This document shows positions 53,311 through 62,280 of a DNA stretch of 64,000 nt, piece after piece. The notes beneath the pieces were generated by a model. It made no database searches, was not told the DNA's origin, and was given only the letters and a program-made list of their open reading frames with translations. The stretch comes from Hydrogenophaga sp. BPS33 (lineage in GTDB: Bacteria; Pseudomonadota; Gammaproteobacteria; Burkholderiales; Burkholderiaceae_C). How positions within the stretch are numbered: the first letter of the stretch is position 1; the number at the start of each line of letters is the position of its first letter. The stretch is from contig NZ_CP044549.1 in the NCBI RefSeq assembly GCF_009859475.1, positions 5,084,001 through 5,148,000 of the forward strand, in the 5' to 3' direction. Made by a program: the position numbers and the translations under genes.

Positions 53311-54192
53311 TTACATCCAGTAGACCAGGATGTACAGACCCAGCCACACCACGTCCACGAAGTGCCAGTACCAGGCAGCGCCTTCGAAGCCGAAGTGGCG
53401 CTCGGCGGTGAAGTGGCCTTTCTGCAGCCGCAGCGTGATGAACAGCAGCATCAGCATGCCCACCAGCACGTGAAAACCGTGGAAGCCGGTCAGCATGAAG
53501 AAGGTGGAGCCGAACACGCCCGACGAGAGCTTGAGGTTCAGATCGGCGTAGGCGTGGGCGTATTCATAGCCCTGCACGCACAGGAAGATGATGCCCAGCA
53601 GCACCGTCATCCACATGAAGGCGATGGTCTTGCCGCGGTTACCGACCTGCAGCGCATGGTGCGCGATGGTCAGCGTCACACCCGAGGTGAGCAGCAGCGC
53701 GGTGTTGATCGTGGGCAGCCAGAACGGGCCCATGGTCTGGAAGGGATCGACAATGCCGCCCGGCGAAGCCGTGGCGCCAGCCTGCACGCTGGGCCATACG
53801 GCAGAGAAGTTCGGCCAGATCAGCGAGTTGTCCAGACTGCCCAGCGCCGGCACCGAGTGCGTGCGCGTCCACCACAGCGCGGTGAAGAAGGCGCCGAAGA
53901 ACATCACTTCCGAGAAGATGAACCAGCTCATGCTCCAACGGAACGAGAGGTCGATCTTGCGGCCGTACATGCCGGTTTCGCTTTCGTGCACCGCGTCGCT
54001 GAACCATTGGAACAGCACGAACAGCCAGAACACCAGGCCGAAGGCCAGCGAGTACGCACCCCAGCCGTGGCCGTTGACCCACTGACCCGCGCCCAGAATG
54101 ACGAAGAAGAGGCCAATGGCCGCCATCACCGGGTGGCGCGAGGGACCGGGAACGAAGTAGTAGGGCGTCGTGCCGTGGGTTGCTGCTGACAT
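53311..54192 (-). CDS. ctaE: Cytochrome c oxidase subunit III
   Basis: The protein is 293 residues with seven membrane helices. YYFVPGPSRHPVMAAIGLFF is the usual start, and MSWFIFSEVMFFGAFF contains the conserved Glu. HFVDVVWLGLYILVYW ends the protein. The ATG at 54192 is preferred to a GTG at 54198 because GGAG is well spaced. Confidence 0.95.
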   Translation of the reverse strand: MSAATHGTTPYYFVPGPSRHPVMAAIGLFFVILGAGQWVNGHGWGAYSLAFGLVFWLFVLFQWFSDAVHESETGMYGRKIDLSFRWSMSWFIFSEVMFFGAFFTALWWTRTHSVPALGSLDNSLIWPNFSAVWPSVQAGATASPGGIVDPFQTMGPFWLPTINTALLLTSGVTLTIAHHALQVGNRGKTIAFMWMTVLLGIIFLCVQGYEYAHAYADLNLKLSSGVFGSTFFMLTGFHGFHVLVGMLMLLFITLRLQKGHFTAERHFGFEGAAWYWHFVDVVWLGLYILVYWM

Positions 54193-54262
54193 GCTCACTC
54201 CAGTTGTGCTTTCGCTTGTATCTAATGTCTAAAAATCAAAAATCGTCCTGCGCCGCCGTGTC

Positions 54263-54475
54263 TCAGCCGGCAACCCAGTTCACCAGCAGTATCAATACCA
54301 GCACGAACAGGAACGCCATCCCCACGCCGACGGCCATCAGGTGCAGCGGGTTGAGTTTGGAGATGTCCTTCTGGTAGTCGGCGTTGCGGCGAATGCCCAG
54401 GAAGCCCCAAGCCACGGCCTTGACCGTGTCCATGAAGGTGCCCTTGCGTCGGTTCTCTGTGGGTGTGGAAGTCAT
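54263..54475 (-). CDS. DUF2970 family membrane protein, 70 aa
   Basis: DTVKAVAWGFLGIRRNADYQ and a C-terminal helix (AVGVGMAFLFVLVLILLVNW) match the DUF2970 family found in betaproteobacterial cox clusters. Overlaps the Cox11 gene stop by four bases. Function unknown. Confidence 0.82.
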   Translation of the reverse strand: MTSTPTENRRKGTFMDTVKAVAWGFLGIRRNADYQKDISKLNPLHLMAVGVGMAFLFVLVLILLVNWVAG

Positions 54476-55083
54476 ACGTCCCCCGTGGTCTTGGATGGCA
54501 CGGCGCTGGCCTGCGGCGCGGCGTCGGTGTCCGGCGCTGCAGGCACTTTGCCGCCGACTTCGAAGAAGGTGTAGGACAGGGTGATGGTGGTCACGTCCTT
54601 GGACAGGCGAGGGTCGATCACGAACGCCACCGGCCATTCCTTCTTTTCGCCCGGCTGCAGTGTGTACTGCGTGAAGCAGAAACACTCCAGCTTGTTGAAA
54701 TGCGCCGCGGCCTGCTTGGGCGCGTAGCTCGGCACCGCCTGTGCCGCCATGGTGCGGTTCTGGATGTTCTGGAACTCGTACATCACCGTGGTGAGTTCGC
54801 CCGGGTGCACCTGCAACGAGCGCACGGCCGGTTTGAAGTGCCAGGGTCCGCGCGCATTCGTGTCGAACTCCACGCTGATGGTGCGCGTGCGGTCCACCTG
54901 CGTGTTCGCGGGCAGGCTCGCGGCACCCGGCACACGCAACTCGGACACCGCCAGCACGTTGATGCCCAGGGCCTCGCAGATGTGGCGGTAGATCGGCACC
55001 AGCGCATACCCGAACGCGAACATGCCCAGCGCGATCACGCAGAGCTTGCCCACCATGTTGAGGTTTTCGCGTCGGAGTGCCAA
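54472..55083 (-). CDS. Cytochrome oxidase assembly factor Cox11/CtaG (CuB insertion)
   Basis: The protein is 203 residues with one N-terminal membrane helix and a periplasmic domain. The copper-binding CFCF is in KLECFCFTQYTLQPGE. The start is a TTG at 55083, giving the family N-terminus ALRRENLNMVGKLCVIALGM; an internal ATG at 55056 would trim nine residues. Delivers copper to the CuB site of subunit I. Confidence 0.92.
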   Translation of the reverse strand: MALRRENLNMVGKLCVIALGMFAFGYALVPIYRHICEALGINVLAVSELRVPGAASLPANTQVDRTRTISVEFDTNARGPWHFKPAVRSLQVHPGELTTVMYEFQNIQNRTMAAQAVPSYAPKQAAAHFNKLECFCFTQYTLQPGEKKEWPVAFVIDPRLSKDVTTITLSYTFFEVGGKVPAAPDTDAAPQASAVPSKTTGDV

Positions 55084-55115
55084 GGTATGAAGTCCCGTGC
55101 GGGGTTGCGCCGGCC

Positions 55116-55229
55116 TCAGAGGCCGAACAGGAACCGCTTGCCGATGAAGCCCAGGAAGAACACGAGCGCCACTGACGCCAGGATCAGCCCCAGGCGGCGG
55201 TTGCTCTTCTTCTGTTCAGGCGTGGTCAT
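55116..55229 (-). CDS. Cytochrome oxidase small assembly protein, 37 aa
   Basis: A very short frame reading MTTPEQKKSNRRLGLILASV followed by ALVFFLGFIGKRFLFGL and a stop. It has one membrane helix with a basic N-terminus. Its location between coxA and cox11 and its size match the small oxidase assembly protein of this group. An in-frame ATG at 55241 would add four residues. Confidence 0.8.
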   Translation of the reverse strand: MTTPEQKKSNRRLGLILASVALVFFLGFIGKRFLFGL

Positions 55230-55257
55230 GGCGTTGCCCATCGGTGTTCGCGCTGGC

Positions 55258-56892
55258 TCAGCCAATCACCTTGGTAGCGGTGGCGTCGAGCTTGGGCGGG
55301 TTCTCGAAGGTGTGGAACGGTGCCGGCGAAGCCACTTCCCACTCCAGGCCCACAGCGCCTTCCCAGGGGTTCTGCGGCGCCTTCTCACCCTTGCCACGCA
55401 TGGCGGGAACGATCACGGCCAGGAAGAAGTACACCTGTGCCAGACCGAAACCGAAGGCGCCGATCGAGGCGATGGCGTTGAAGTCGGCGAACTGCATCGG
55501 GTAGTCGGCGTAGCGGCGGGGCATGCCGGCCAGACCCAGGAAGTGCATCGGGAAGAAGGTGATGTTGAACGAGATCATCGACCACCAGAAGTGGATCTTG
55601 CCGCGGGTTTCGCTGTACATCACACCGGTCCACTTGGGCAGCCAGTAATAGATGCCGGAGAACATGGCGAACAGCGAACCGGCCACCAGCACGTAGTGGA
55701 AGTGGGCCACCACGTAGTAGGTGTCCTGCATCTGGATGTCGATCGGCGCGACCGACAGGATCAGGCCGGTGAACCCGCCGACGGTGAAGACGAAAATGAA
55801 GCCGACGGCCCACAACATGGGGGTCTCAAACGTCATCGAGCCCTTCCACATGGTCGCAACCCAGTTGAAGATCTTCACGCCCGTGGGCACGGCGATCAAC
55901 ATGGTCGAGTACATGAAGAACAACTGGCCCGTCACCGGCATGCCGGTGGTGAACATGTGGTGGGCCCACACGACGAAGGACAGGATGGCGATGGAGCCGG
56001 TGGCGTAGACCATGGAGGCGTAGCCGAACAGCTTCTTGCGCGCGAAGGCGGGCACGACCTGGCTCACGATGCCGAAGGCCGGCAAGATCATGATGTACAC
56101 CTCGGGGTGGCCGAAGAACCAGAAGATGTGCTGGTACATCACCGGGTCACCGCCGCCGGCGGGGTTGAAGAAGCTGGTGCCGAAGTGGCGATCGGTCAGC
56201 GTCATGGTGATCGCGCCGGCCAGCACGGGCATCACGGCGATCAGCAGGTAGGCGGTGATGAGCCAGGTCCAGCAGAACATCGGCATCTTCATCAGCGTCA
56301 TGCCGGGCGCGCGCATGTTCAGGATGGTCACGATGATGTTGATCGAGCCCATGATCGACGAGGCGCCCAGGATGTGCATGGCGAAGATGCCGGCGTCCAT
56401 CGAAGGGCCCATCTGCAGCGTCAGCGGCGCGTACAGCGTCCAGCCGGCAGCGGGTGCGCCACCGGGCATGAAGAACGAGGCCACGAGCATGATGGCGGCG
56501 GGGATCATCAGCCAGAAGCTGAAGTTGTTCATCCGCGCGAAGGCCATGTCCGAAGCGCCGATCTGCAGCGGGATCATCCAGTTCGCGAAACCCACGAAGG
56601 CCGGCATGATGGCGCCGAACACCATGATCAGACCGTGCATGGTGGTGAGCTGGTTGAACAGCTCGGGGTTCACCAGTTGCAGGCCGGGCTGGAACAACTC
56701 GGCACGAATGCCCAGGGCCAGCAGGCCACCGATCATCAACATGGTGAACGAGAACAGCAGGTACAGCGTGCCGATGTCTTTGTGGTTGGTGGCGTAGACC
56801 CAGCGGCGCCAGCCCGTGGGGGCGTGGTGGTCGTGGTGGTCGTGGTGGTCGTCGTGGCCGTGTGCACCGTGGTGGTCAAGAACTGCACTCAT
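55258..56892 (-). CDS. ctaD: Cytochrome c oxidase subunit I (aa3-type)
   Basis: The protein is 544 residues with twelve membrane helices. WFFGHPEVYIMILPAFGI holds the CuB His and the cross-linked Tyr. THFHYVLVAGS-like HFHYVLVAGSLFAMF holds the heme a3/a ligands. The N-terminal 25 residues are a His/Asp-rich tail (DHHGAHGHDDHHDHHDHH) encoded by a GTGGTGGTC-type run at 56819-56880. Reduces O2 to water and pumps protons. Confidence 0.97.
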   Translation of the reverse strand: MSAVLDHHGAHGHDDHHDHHDHHAPTGWRRWVYATNHKDIGTLYLLFSFTMLMIGGLLALGIRAELFQPGLQLVNPELFNQLTTMHGLIMVFGAIMPAFVGFANWMIPLQIGASDMAFARMNNFSFWLMIPAAIMLVASFFMPGGAPAAGWTLYAPLTLQMGPSMDAGIFAMHILGASSIMGSINIIVTILNMRAPGMTLMKMPMFCWTWLITAYLLIAVMPVLAGAITMTLTDRHFGTSFFNPAGGGDPVMYQHIFWFFGHPEVYIMILPAFGIVSQVVPAFARKKLFGYASMVYATGSIAILSFVVWAHHMFTTGMPVTGQLFFMYSTMLIAVPTGVKIFNWVATMWKGSMTFETPMLWAVGFIFVFTVGGFTGLILSVAPIDIQMQDTYYVVAHFHYVLVAGSLFAMFSGIYYWLPKWTGVMYSETRGKIHFWWSMISFNITFFPMHFLGLAGMPRRYADYPMQFADFNAIASIGAFGFGLAQVYFFLAVIVPAMRGKGEKAPQNPWEGAVGLEWEVASPAPFHTFENPPKLDATATKVIG

Positions 56893-56932
56893 GGTCGATT
56901 CCTTTGAGACTCAATATTTTTCTATGAACAGA

Positions 56933-58138
56933 TCACTTGCGGGCGGCCAGTACTTCGGCCGGTTGCACGATCTGCTCCGTCTTGTTCGACCAATTGTTCT
57001 TGGCGTAGGTCATCACGGCGGCCAGCTCGGTGTCGGAGAGCTGTTTCCACGCAGGCATGGCACCGCCAGCCGCGCCTTGGAGCACGACGTTGATCATCTT
57101 GCCGTGGTCCTTGTCGTTCACGATGGCCGAACCATCGAGCGGCTTGATTGGGCCCGCACCCTTGCCGTTGGCCTGGTGGCAGGCCGCGCAGTTGGCGGCA
57201 TAGACGGATTCGCCACGCTTGACCAGATCGGCCAGCGTCCAGACCTTGTTCGGGTCATCGGCGGCGGCGGCCATGGCTTTCTGGCGCTCGGTAACCCAGG
57301 CGGTGTAGTCCTCGGCGCTCACCACCTTCACGTGGATCGGCATGTAGGCGTGCTCCTTGCCGCACAGCTCGGCGCACTGGCCATAGAAGTCGCCGGTTTT
57401 TTCGGCGCGGAACCAGGTGTCGCGCACGAAGCCGGGAATGGCATCCTGCTTCACGCCGAAGGCGGGCACCATCCAGGCGTGGATCACGTCGTTGGCGGTG
57501 GTGATGATGCGGACCTTCTTGTTCACCGGCACGACCAGGGGGTTGTCCACCTTCAGGAGGTAGTCGTCGGTGGCTTCGGGCTTGCCGCTGTTGGACATGA
57601 CGCGCTGGTTGTTGTCCAGCGTGGAGAGGAAGCCGATGCCTTCGCCTTCGCCCTTGAGGTAGTCATAGCCCCATTTCCACTGCATGCCCGTGGCCTTGAT
57701 GGTCAGGTCGCTGTTGGTGGTGTCTTTCTGGGCCACGAGCACTTTGGTGGCGGGCAGCGCCATACCGATGACGATCAACAGGGGAACGATGGTCCATCCG
57801 AGCTCCACCCAGATCGGCTCTGGCAGCACCTCGGCCTTGTGCCCCACCGACTTGCGGTGCTTGAGGATGGAATAGAACATCACGCCGAAGACGATGACGA
57901 AGATGACGGCGCACAAGATCATCATGAACCAGTGCAGCCAGTGCTGTTCCTCGGCGATGCGGGTCACCGGCGGATGAAAGTTCAGCTGGTTGACGGCCGG
58001 GCCACCGGCAAGGTCATTGACCGTCTGAGCAGCGACCGTGGTCCAGGCGCCTGCGCCCAACGCCAGCGTGGTACCCACAGCGCGGATTGCGGCCCACCGG
58101 TTTCGTAGGGAATGCACCTTTTTATTCGTCGTACTCAC
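56933..58138 (-). CDS. ctaC: Cytochrome c oxidase subunit II with C-terminal cytochrome c domain
   Basis: The protein is 401 residues. After a signal sequence come two membrane helices and the CuA cupredoxin domain (FYGQCAELCGKEHAYMPIHV contains the Cys, Glu, His and Met ligands). A fused cytochrome c follows (YAANCAACHQANGKGAGPIK, CxxCH), with the distal Met in GGAMPAWKQL. This is the caa3-like form. First gene of the cox cluster, 40 bp before subunit I. Confidence 0.96.
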   Translation of the reverse strand: MSTTNKKVHSLRNRWAAIRAVGTTLALGAGAWTTVAAQTVNDLAGGPAVNQLNFHPPVTRIAEEQHWLHWFMMILCAVIFVIVFGVMFYSILKHRKSVGHKAEVLPEPIWVELGWTIVPLLIVIGMALPATKVLVAQKDTTNSDLTIKATGMQWKWGYDYLKGEGEGIGFLSTLDNNQRVMSNSGKPEATDDYLLKVDNPLVVPVNKKVRIITTANDVIHAWMVPAFGVKQDAIPGFVRDTWFRAEKTGDFYGQCAELCGKEHAYMPIHVKVVSAEDYTAWVTERQKAMAAAADDPNKVWTLADLVKRGESVYAANCAACHQANGKGAGPIKPLDGSAIVNDKDHGKMINVVLQGAAGGAMPAWKQLSDTELAAVMTYAKNNWSNKTEQIVQPAEVLAARK

Positions 58139-58161
58139 TTTAAGCGCCTCAAATATAAGTA

Positions 58162-58175
58162 TTGATTTATATCAA
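58162..58175 (-). promoter_or_regulatory. Perfect FNR/Anr box upstream of the cox operon
   Basis: TTGATTTATATCAA matches the TTGAT-N4-ATCAA consensus exactly and is centred 30 bp before the subunit II start. So close to the gene it would overlap the promoter core and probably repress under low oxygen. Confidence 0.75.
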
Positions 58176-58511
58176 TGCCGATTAGAACAAATTTCCCGGG
58201 CTCACCCACCCATCACCCACCGCCACGTACCACGCAACGAGCGAACAGACACACAGGGAGGCACAGGGCCATTCCAATGGCGCGGGCGTCTCAAACACAT
58301 GTGTTTTCAGCGACGGCCCCGGGCCTTGGCAGACGTACAAGGCTCACCACCCATCGCCGGCTCAGGCTGAGCGCGGCCATGAGGCGCGCGCGTTGACGCA
58401 GGGAAACCACCCTTGAAATCTGGATCGCCGCCAATTGTAGCGGCGAGACCATGGCAACCTCCCGATAAAGCCGGTACATCGGTCCCGGGCTTCGCGCGTG
58501 GCGCCAAGAGC
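58176..58511. other. Gene-free 336-bp region upstream of the cox operon
   Basis: Besides the FNR box I see no gene or clear repeat here. The 60 bases next to the box are AT-rich against the genome background, consistent with the promoter region. Confidence 0.6.
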
Positions 58512-59381
58512 TTAAGTCTTTCTGCCGCGCAACATCGCGCGCATGTCCTCCATGGGCACGGTGGTGGATGGTCCCATCGCCACCCGCGGCACCGGCTTGA
58601 AGGCATGGCCGTAGATGATCTCGAAGGTCAACAGCAGACGGCCATCGGGCGCGCGGGGCAGGCTGGCCTCGATCGCATCAAGAAGCCTGGCGCGCCAATG
58701 GCGCGAACGGCAACCGGTAAAGCGATCGGCGAACAGGTTGCGCCCCAGGCCCCGCAGCTCGGCCAGCAGCGGCTCGGCACCGCTGTACGACAAGGTGATG
58801 CGTTCCATGTCCATCACCGGTTCGGCAAAACCGCTGTGCACGAGCATGTCACCCCAATCGTGCATGTCGGTGAACGCATGGGACGGCGCGGGCCACCCTT
58901 GTTCTGCGTAGACCGCGCGCAACTCGCGCAGGCTGTCCGGCCCCAGGCACGAGAACATCAGGAAGCCGTCGGTTTCGATGTGGGCATTCCAGCGTTTGAG
59001 CAGGGTTTGGGGCTTCGGCTCCATGTGCAACGCCATGTTGGCCCACAGCATGCGCACGCGTGTGGCCTCGCTCGCGGCCTGCGGGCTTTTGCCACGTCCC
59101 CACTTCAGGGGGTTCCAGGCCGACGCAGGAGATTCGCGCGTGGCGTCCAGCGCCTGCGGCAGGCGCTGCGCCGCGACATGGCACGGCGCATCGGGAAGCT
59201 GCGATCGGATCCGCCGGTGCGCCTCCAACCCGCCGCTCACGGGCTCCCAATGCATCCAGCTCGAGGGCGGTTCGCGAAACCACTTCAACCGCTCGACCAT
59301 GCGCGAGGCCACTTCCTCGTGCAACCAAGGGGTGGCGGACACGTCACGCCTCTGCCAGCGCAAGGCGGCCACAGGGTCCAT
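58512..59381 (-). CDS. BioC-like methyltransferase-fold protein with degenerate SAM motif
   Basis: About 289 residues from the ATG at 59381. HAFTDMHDWGDMLVHSGFAE and PVMDMERITLSY closely match the C-terminal half of BioC-type methyltransferases. The SAM-binding motif I (normally GxGxG) reads HWEPVSGG, so activity is doubtful. A longer start at 59474 would overlap the comF start codon on the other strand and seems less likely. Confidence 0.7.
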   Translation of the reverse strand: MDPVAALRWQRRDVSATPWLHEEVASRMVERLKWFREPPSSWMHWEPVSGGLEAHRRIRSQLPDAPCHVAAQRLPQALDATRESPASAWNPLKWGRGKSPQAASEATRVRMLWANMALHMEPKPQTLLKRWNAHIETDGFLMFSCLGPDSLRELRAVYAEQGWPAPSHAFTDMHDWGDMLVHSGFAEPVMDMERITLSYSGAEPLLAELRGLGRNLFADRFTGCRSRHWRARLLDAIEASLPRAPDGRLLLTFEIIYGHAFKPVPRVAMGPSTTVPMEDMRAMLRGRKT

Positions 59382-59472
59382 GCCGGGCACCGGCGTTTCG
59401 GAAGGGGTGGGAGCGTTCAAAGGAAAAGCGGACGGGGCAGGACGCGGTGGGGCGTCCCAGTATATTGGCCCC

Positions 59473-60201
59473 ATGTTCACGCTTTGGCGCACCTTGTGGA
59501 ATTCCCTGCCCAGCATCTGCCATGTGTGCGGTGCCTGGCCGGCCAGCGCGGTGTGCGATGCGTGCGCCCAGCGGTTCCGGGGCGCTCCGCGGCGCTGCGG
59601 CGGATGTGCCGCACCCTTGGTGGCCGACGCCACGCGGTGCGGCACCTGCTTGACACAGCCCACACCCGCGCCGCTGCACACCTGCGTGGCGGCGGTCGAC
59701 TACGCCTACCCCTGGAACGGTTTGATCGCGCGTTTCAAGTTCCGCAACGAGCCCGGCTGGGCCGGCCCGTTTGCGCACCAGATGGCGGCCGCACCGCTGG
59801 CCGCCGATCTGCTCTCGCAATGCGACCTGATGGTGCCGGTGCCGCTGACCCGCTCCCGGTTGGCCCATCGGGGCTACAACCAGGCCTGGGAGCTGGTGAA
59901 ATCCTTGCGCCGCCTATCCCCGGGCCAGCACGCGGCGCGACCCGATGCACTGGTGCGTTTGCTGGAAACGCCCGACCAGCACAGCCTCGCGCGCGAACAA
60001 CGCCTGCGCAATCTGCGGGGGGCTTTCGCAGTCCATCCCCAAGGCATTCGCCAGATCGAACAGGCGCACGTCTTGCTGGTGGACGACGTGATGACCACCG
60101 GCGCGACCCTGCAGGCAGCCGCGCAAGCACTTCAGCAGGCTGGCGCGGCGCGGGTCAGCGCAATGGTATTTGCGCGCACGGCGGCGCCCTCCACCGAATA
60201 A
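59473..60201 (+). CDS. comF: ComF family phosphoribosyltransferase-like protein
   Basis: The protein is 242 residues. An N-terminal double zinc finger (ICHVCGAWPASAVCDACAQR and RCGGCAAPLV...CGTC) precedes the PRT domain with the PRPP loop VLLVDDVMTTGATL. It is required for DNA uptake in competent bacteria, acting inside the cell. YNQAWELVKSL is a further family motif. Confidence 0.93.
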   Translation: MFTLWRTLWNSLPSICHVCGAWPASAVCDACAQRFRGAPRRCGGCAAPLVADATRCGTCLTQPTPAPLHTCVAAVDYAYPWNGLIARFKFRNEPGWAGPFAHQMAAAPLAADLLSQCDLMVPVPLTRSRLAHRGYNQAWELVKSLRRLSPGQHAARPDALVRLLETPDQHSLAREQRLRNLRGAFAVHPQGIRQIEQAHVLLVDDVMTTGATLQAAAQALQQAGAARVSAMVFARTAAPSTE

Positions 60202-60230
60202 AACCTCTCCGCTCAAACTGCTCTACCGCC

Positions 60231-60704
60231 ATGTTCCATATCGTCCTCGTCGAGCCCGAGATCCCACCCAACACGGGCAACGTGATCCGGCTCAGCGCCA
60301 ACACCGGCTGCACGCTGCACCTCGTCGAACCGCTCGGGTTCTCGATGGAGGACAAGCACATGCGCCGGGCGGGCCTGGACTACCACGAGTACGCGGACCT
60401 GCGCCGCCACGCCGACTGGAGCAGCTTCCTGCGGACCGAAATGCCCGACGCGCAACGCATGTTCGCGTTCACCACGCGCGGCAGCCACAGCGTGTTCGCC
60501 AACACCTTCCAGGCCGGCGACTGGCTGGTGTTCGGCTCGGAAACGCGGGGCCTGTCGCCCGAACTGCGCGACGCGTTTCCCGAGCCACAGCGGCTGCGCC
60601 TGCCGATGGTGGCCGGGCAACGCAGCCTCAACCTGTCCAACGCCGTTGCCGTCACGGTGTTCGAGGCCTGGCGCCAACTGGCGTTTTGCCATGCAATTTC
60701 GTGA
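60231..60704 (+). CDS. trmL: tRNA (cytidine(34)-2'-O)-methyltransferase
   Basis: The protein is 157 residues, the small SPOUT type. FHIVLVEPEIPPNTGNVIRL is motif 1, VFGSETRGLSPELRD motif 2 and RSLNLSNAVAVTVFEAWRQL motif 3 (trefoil knot). It methylates the wobble base of tRNA-Leu. It follows comF by 29 bp. Confidence 0.95.
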   Translation: MFHIVLVEPEIPPNTGNVIRLSANTGCTLHLVEPLGFSMEDKHMRRAGLDYHEYADLRRHADWSSFLRTEMPDAQRMFAFTTRGSHSVFANTFQAGDWLVFGSETRGLSPELRDAFPEPQRLRLPMVAGQRSLNLSNAVAVTVFEAWRQLAFCHAIS

Positions 60705-60799
60705 TGCAGGTCACAAAGGCGATCTGCAGGGAAATGCGGTGGCCGAGGGAAGCGCGCAACATGGGGCCGATTCCGAGCGGGCTTTGTCCCGTCACGCAC

Positions 60800-61135
60800 A
60801 TGGAGGGCCTCTTGATCCACGTTCTCACACGGATGTTCCGCGTGAAGGTCGCGCCCCGACCACGCACTGGCCGCAGCGCCAGTCTGCGAGACCTGGCGCG
60901 TATCCGGCGCCAGCTGGAGCGCAGCATCGAGGATTGCCCGAGCGAGTCCGCGCAGCGTCTGCGCCAAATGATCCATGAAGCCCGAACGCCTCTGGAACTC
61001 TGGCTGTTGCGCAACGACGCCTACCAGCTGATCTCTCAACGGCACGATCAAACGATCGCCGCACGCCGCATCAACGCCCTGATCCACTGCTTCGAAGGCT
61101 GGCTCGAGCCCAAGCAGCTCGTGCCGATCAAATAA
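60800..61135 (+). CDS. Conserved hypothetical protein, about 111 aa
   Basis: Unrecognised. A short amphipathic start (MEGLLIHVLTRMFRVKVAP) leads into charged helices (LRDLARIRRQLERSIEDCPS). The start is uncertain: an in-frame ATG at 60734 would add 22 residues and neither site has a strong ribosome-binding sequence. Confidence 0.6.
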   Translation: MEGLLIHVLTRMFRVKVAPRPRTGRSASLRDLARIRRQLERSIEDCPSESAQRLRQMIHEARTPLELWLLRNDAYQLISQRHDQTIAARRINALIHCFEGWLEPKQLVPIK

Positions 61136-61143
61136 CGCCGGCC

Positions 61144-61599
61144 TCAGGGATACAAGCGCACCACCGACTCAGCGAAGCACACCGGCTTGTCGACGCCTTC
61201 GCGCCGCACCACCACGGCCCAGGTCAGCTGCTGCCCATCCTGCTCAACGACCTCGACCGCCTGCAAGGTCAGGTGCGCGCGCAGCCGGCTGCCCACCGGC
61301 ACCGGTGCGGTGAAACGCACCCGGTTCAAACCGTAGTTCACACCCATGCGCACACCGCGCACGCTGAACGCCGAAGCCAGAAAAGCGGGGAGCAGGGACA
61401 GCGTCAAAAAACCATGCGCAATGGGCGCACCGAACGGACCGCTGCGGGCGCGCTCCACATCGACGTGGATCCACTGCTGATCGCCAGTGGCCTGGGCAAA
61501 GAGGTTGACGCGCTCCTGCGTGATGTCGACCCAGTCGCTGATGGCCACTTCCTGGCCCACACAGGCCGCCAGCGCCGCCAGGGATTCAAAGGTTTTCAT
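61144..61599 (-). CDS. MaoC family hydratase, (R)-enoyl-CoA hydratase-like
   Basis: The protein is 151 residues with a single hot-dog domain. The active site motif is QATGDQQWIHVDVERARSGP (Asp and His), followed by GAPIAHGFLTLSLLP. It hydrates trans-2-enoyl-CoA to (R)-3-hydroxyacyl-CoA, a supply step for polyhydroxyalkanoate or fatty-acid use. Single gene, convergent with the hypothetical protein before it. Confidence 0.92.
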   Translation of the reverse strand: MKTFESLAALAACVGQEVAISDWVDITQERVNLFAQATGDQQWIHVDVERARSGPFGAPIAHGFLTLSLLPAFLASAFSVRGVRMGVNYGLNRVRFTAPVPVGSRLRAHLTLQAVEVVEQDGQQLTWAVVVRREGVDKPVCFAESVVRLYP

Positions 61600-61662
61600 G
61601 CGGCGCACTGTATCGCGCGTGCGCAGGCAGGTGCTGTCGGTCCGGTGACAGGTGGCGTTCGT

Positions 61663-62280
61663 TCACCGGTCGAGCCAGTCGCAGATGCCCTGCCACTGCG
61701 CAAGATCTTTTTCCACCCGGCTGGGCGCCACGTCGAACAGCGTCAGCCCACGCGCGGCCAGATGCACATAGTTCTGGGTGTCGCGCAGCGCGCCCAGCAC
61801 CGGCAGCCCCAGGCCATTCACGAACTCCCCCAGCTTGTCGGCGGCAATGGTGCGCATGTCCACCCGCATGCCAACGATGCCCACCTGTATCTTGCCGGCG
61901 CGGCGCGACTCGGCGAGTTCGTCGAGAAACGCGCGCGTCGCATAGATGTCGAAGATGCTGGGCTGCAAGGGCACCAGCACCTTGTCGGCGACCTTGAGCA
62001 CGTCCTTCAGCCGCTGGCCATGCAAGCCGGCAGGGGTGTCGAGCACGACATGGGTCACATCCTTGGGCGGGCGCGCAACCAGTTCGTCGGACACGTCCCA
62101 GGTCTGGATCGGCCTGGCCTCGGCCGGCCTCAGCTTGAGCCACAGCGCCGACGACTGCTGCCGGTCGGCATCGCCCAGCATGACGGAGCGACCCTTGCGG
62201 GCAAAGTACCCGGCGACGTTGGTCGACAGCGTGGACTTGCCCACGCCTCCTTTGGGATTGGCCACCAACACGACGGGCAT
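61663..62280 (-). CDS. ParA/MinD-like ATPase, stand-alone
   Basis: The protein is 205 residues. The deviant Walker A is NPKGGVGKSTLSTNVAGYFA; the switch regions are GDADRQQSSALWL and VVLDTPAGLHG. There is no N-terminal DNA-binding domain and no ParB gene beside it, so it is not a partition locus but an orphan ParA-like positioning ATPase. Confidence 0.88.
   Translation of the reverse strand: MPVVLVANPKGGVGKSTLSTNVAGYFARKGRSVMLGDADRQQSSALWLKLRPAEARPIQTWDVSDELVARPPKDVTHVVLDTPAGLHGQRLKDVLKVADKVLVPLQPSIFDIYATRAFLDELAESRRAGKIQVGIVGMRVDMRTIAADKLGEFVNGLGLPVLGALRDTQNYVHLAARGLTLFDVAPSRVEKDLAQWQGICDWLDR

Noticed and set aside
61663..62280. Chromosome or plasmid partition locus
   Set aside because: No ParB gene or parS-like site lies beside the ParA-like gene.
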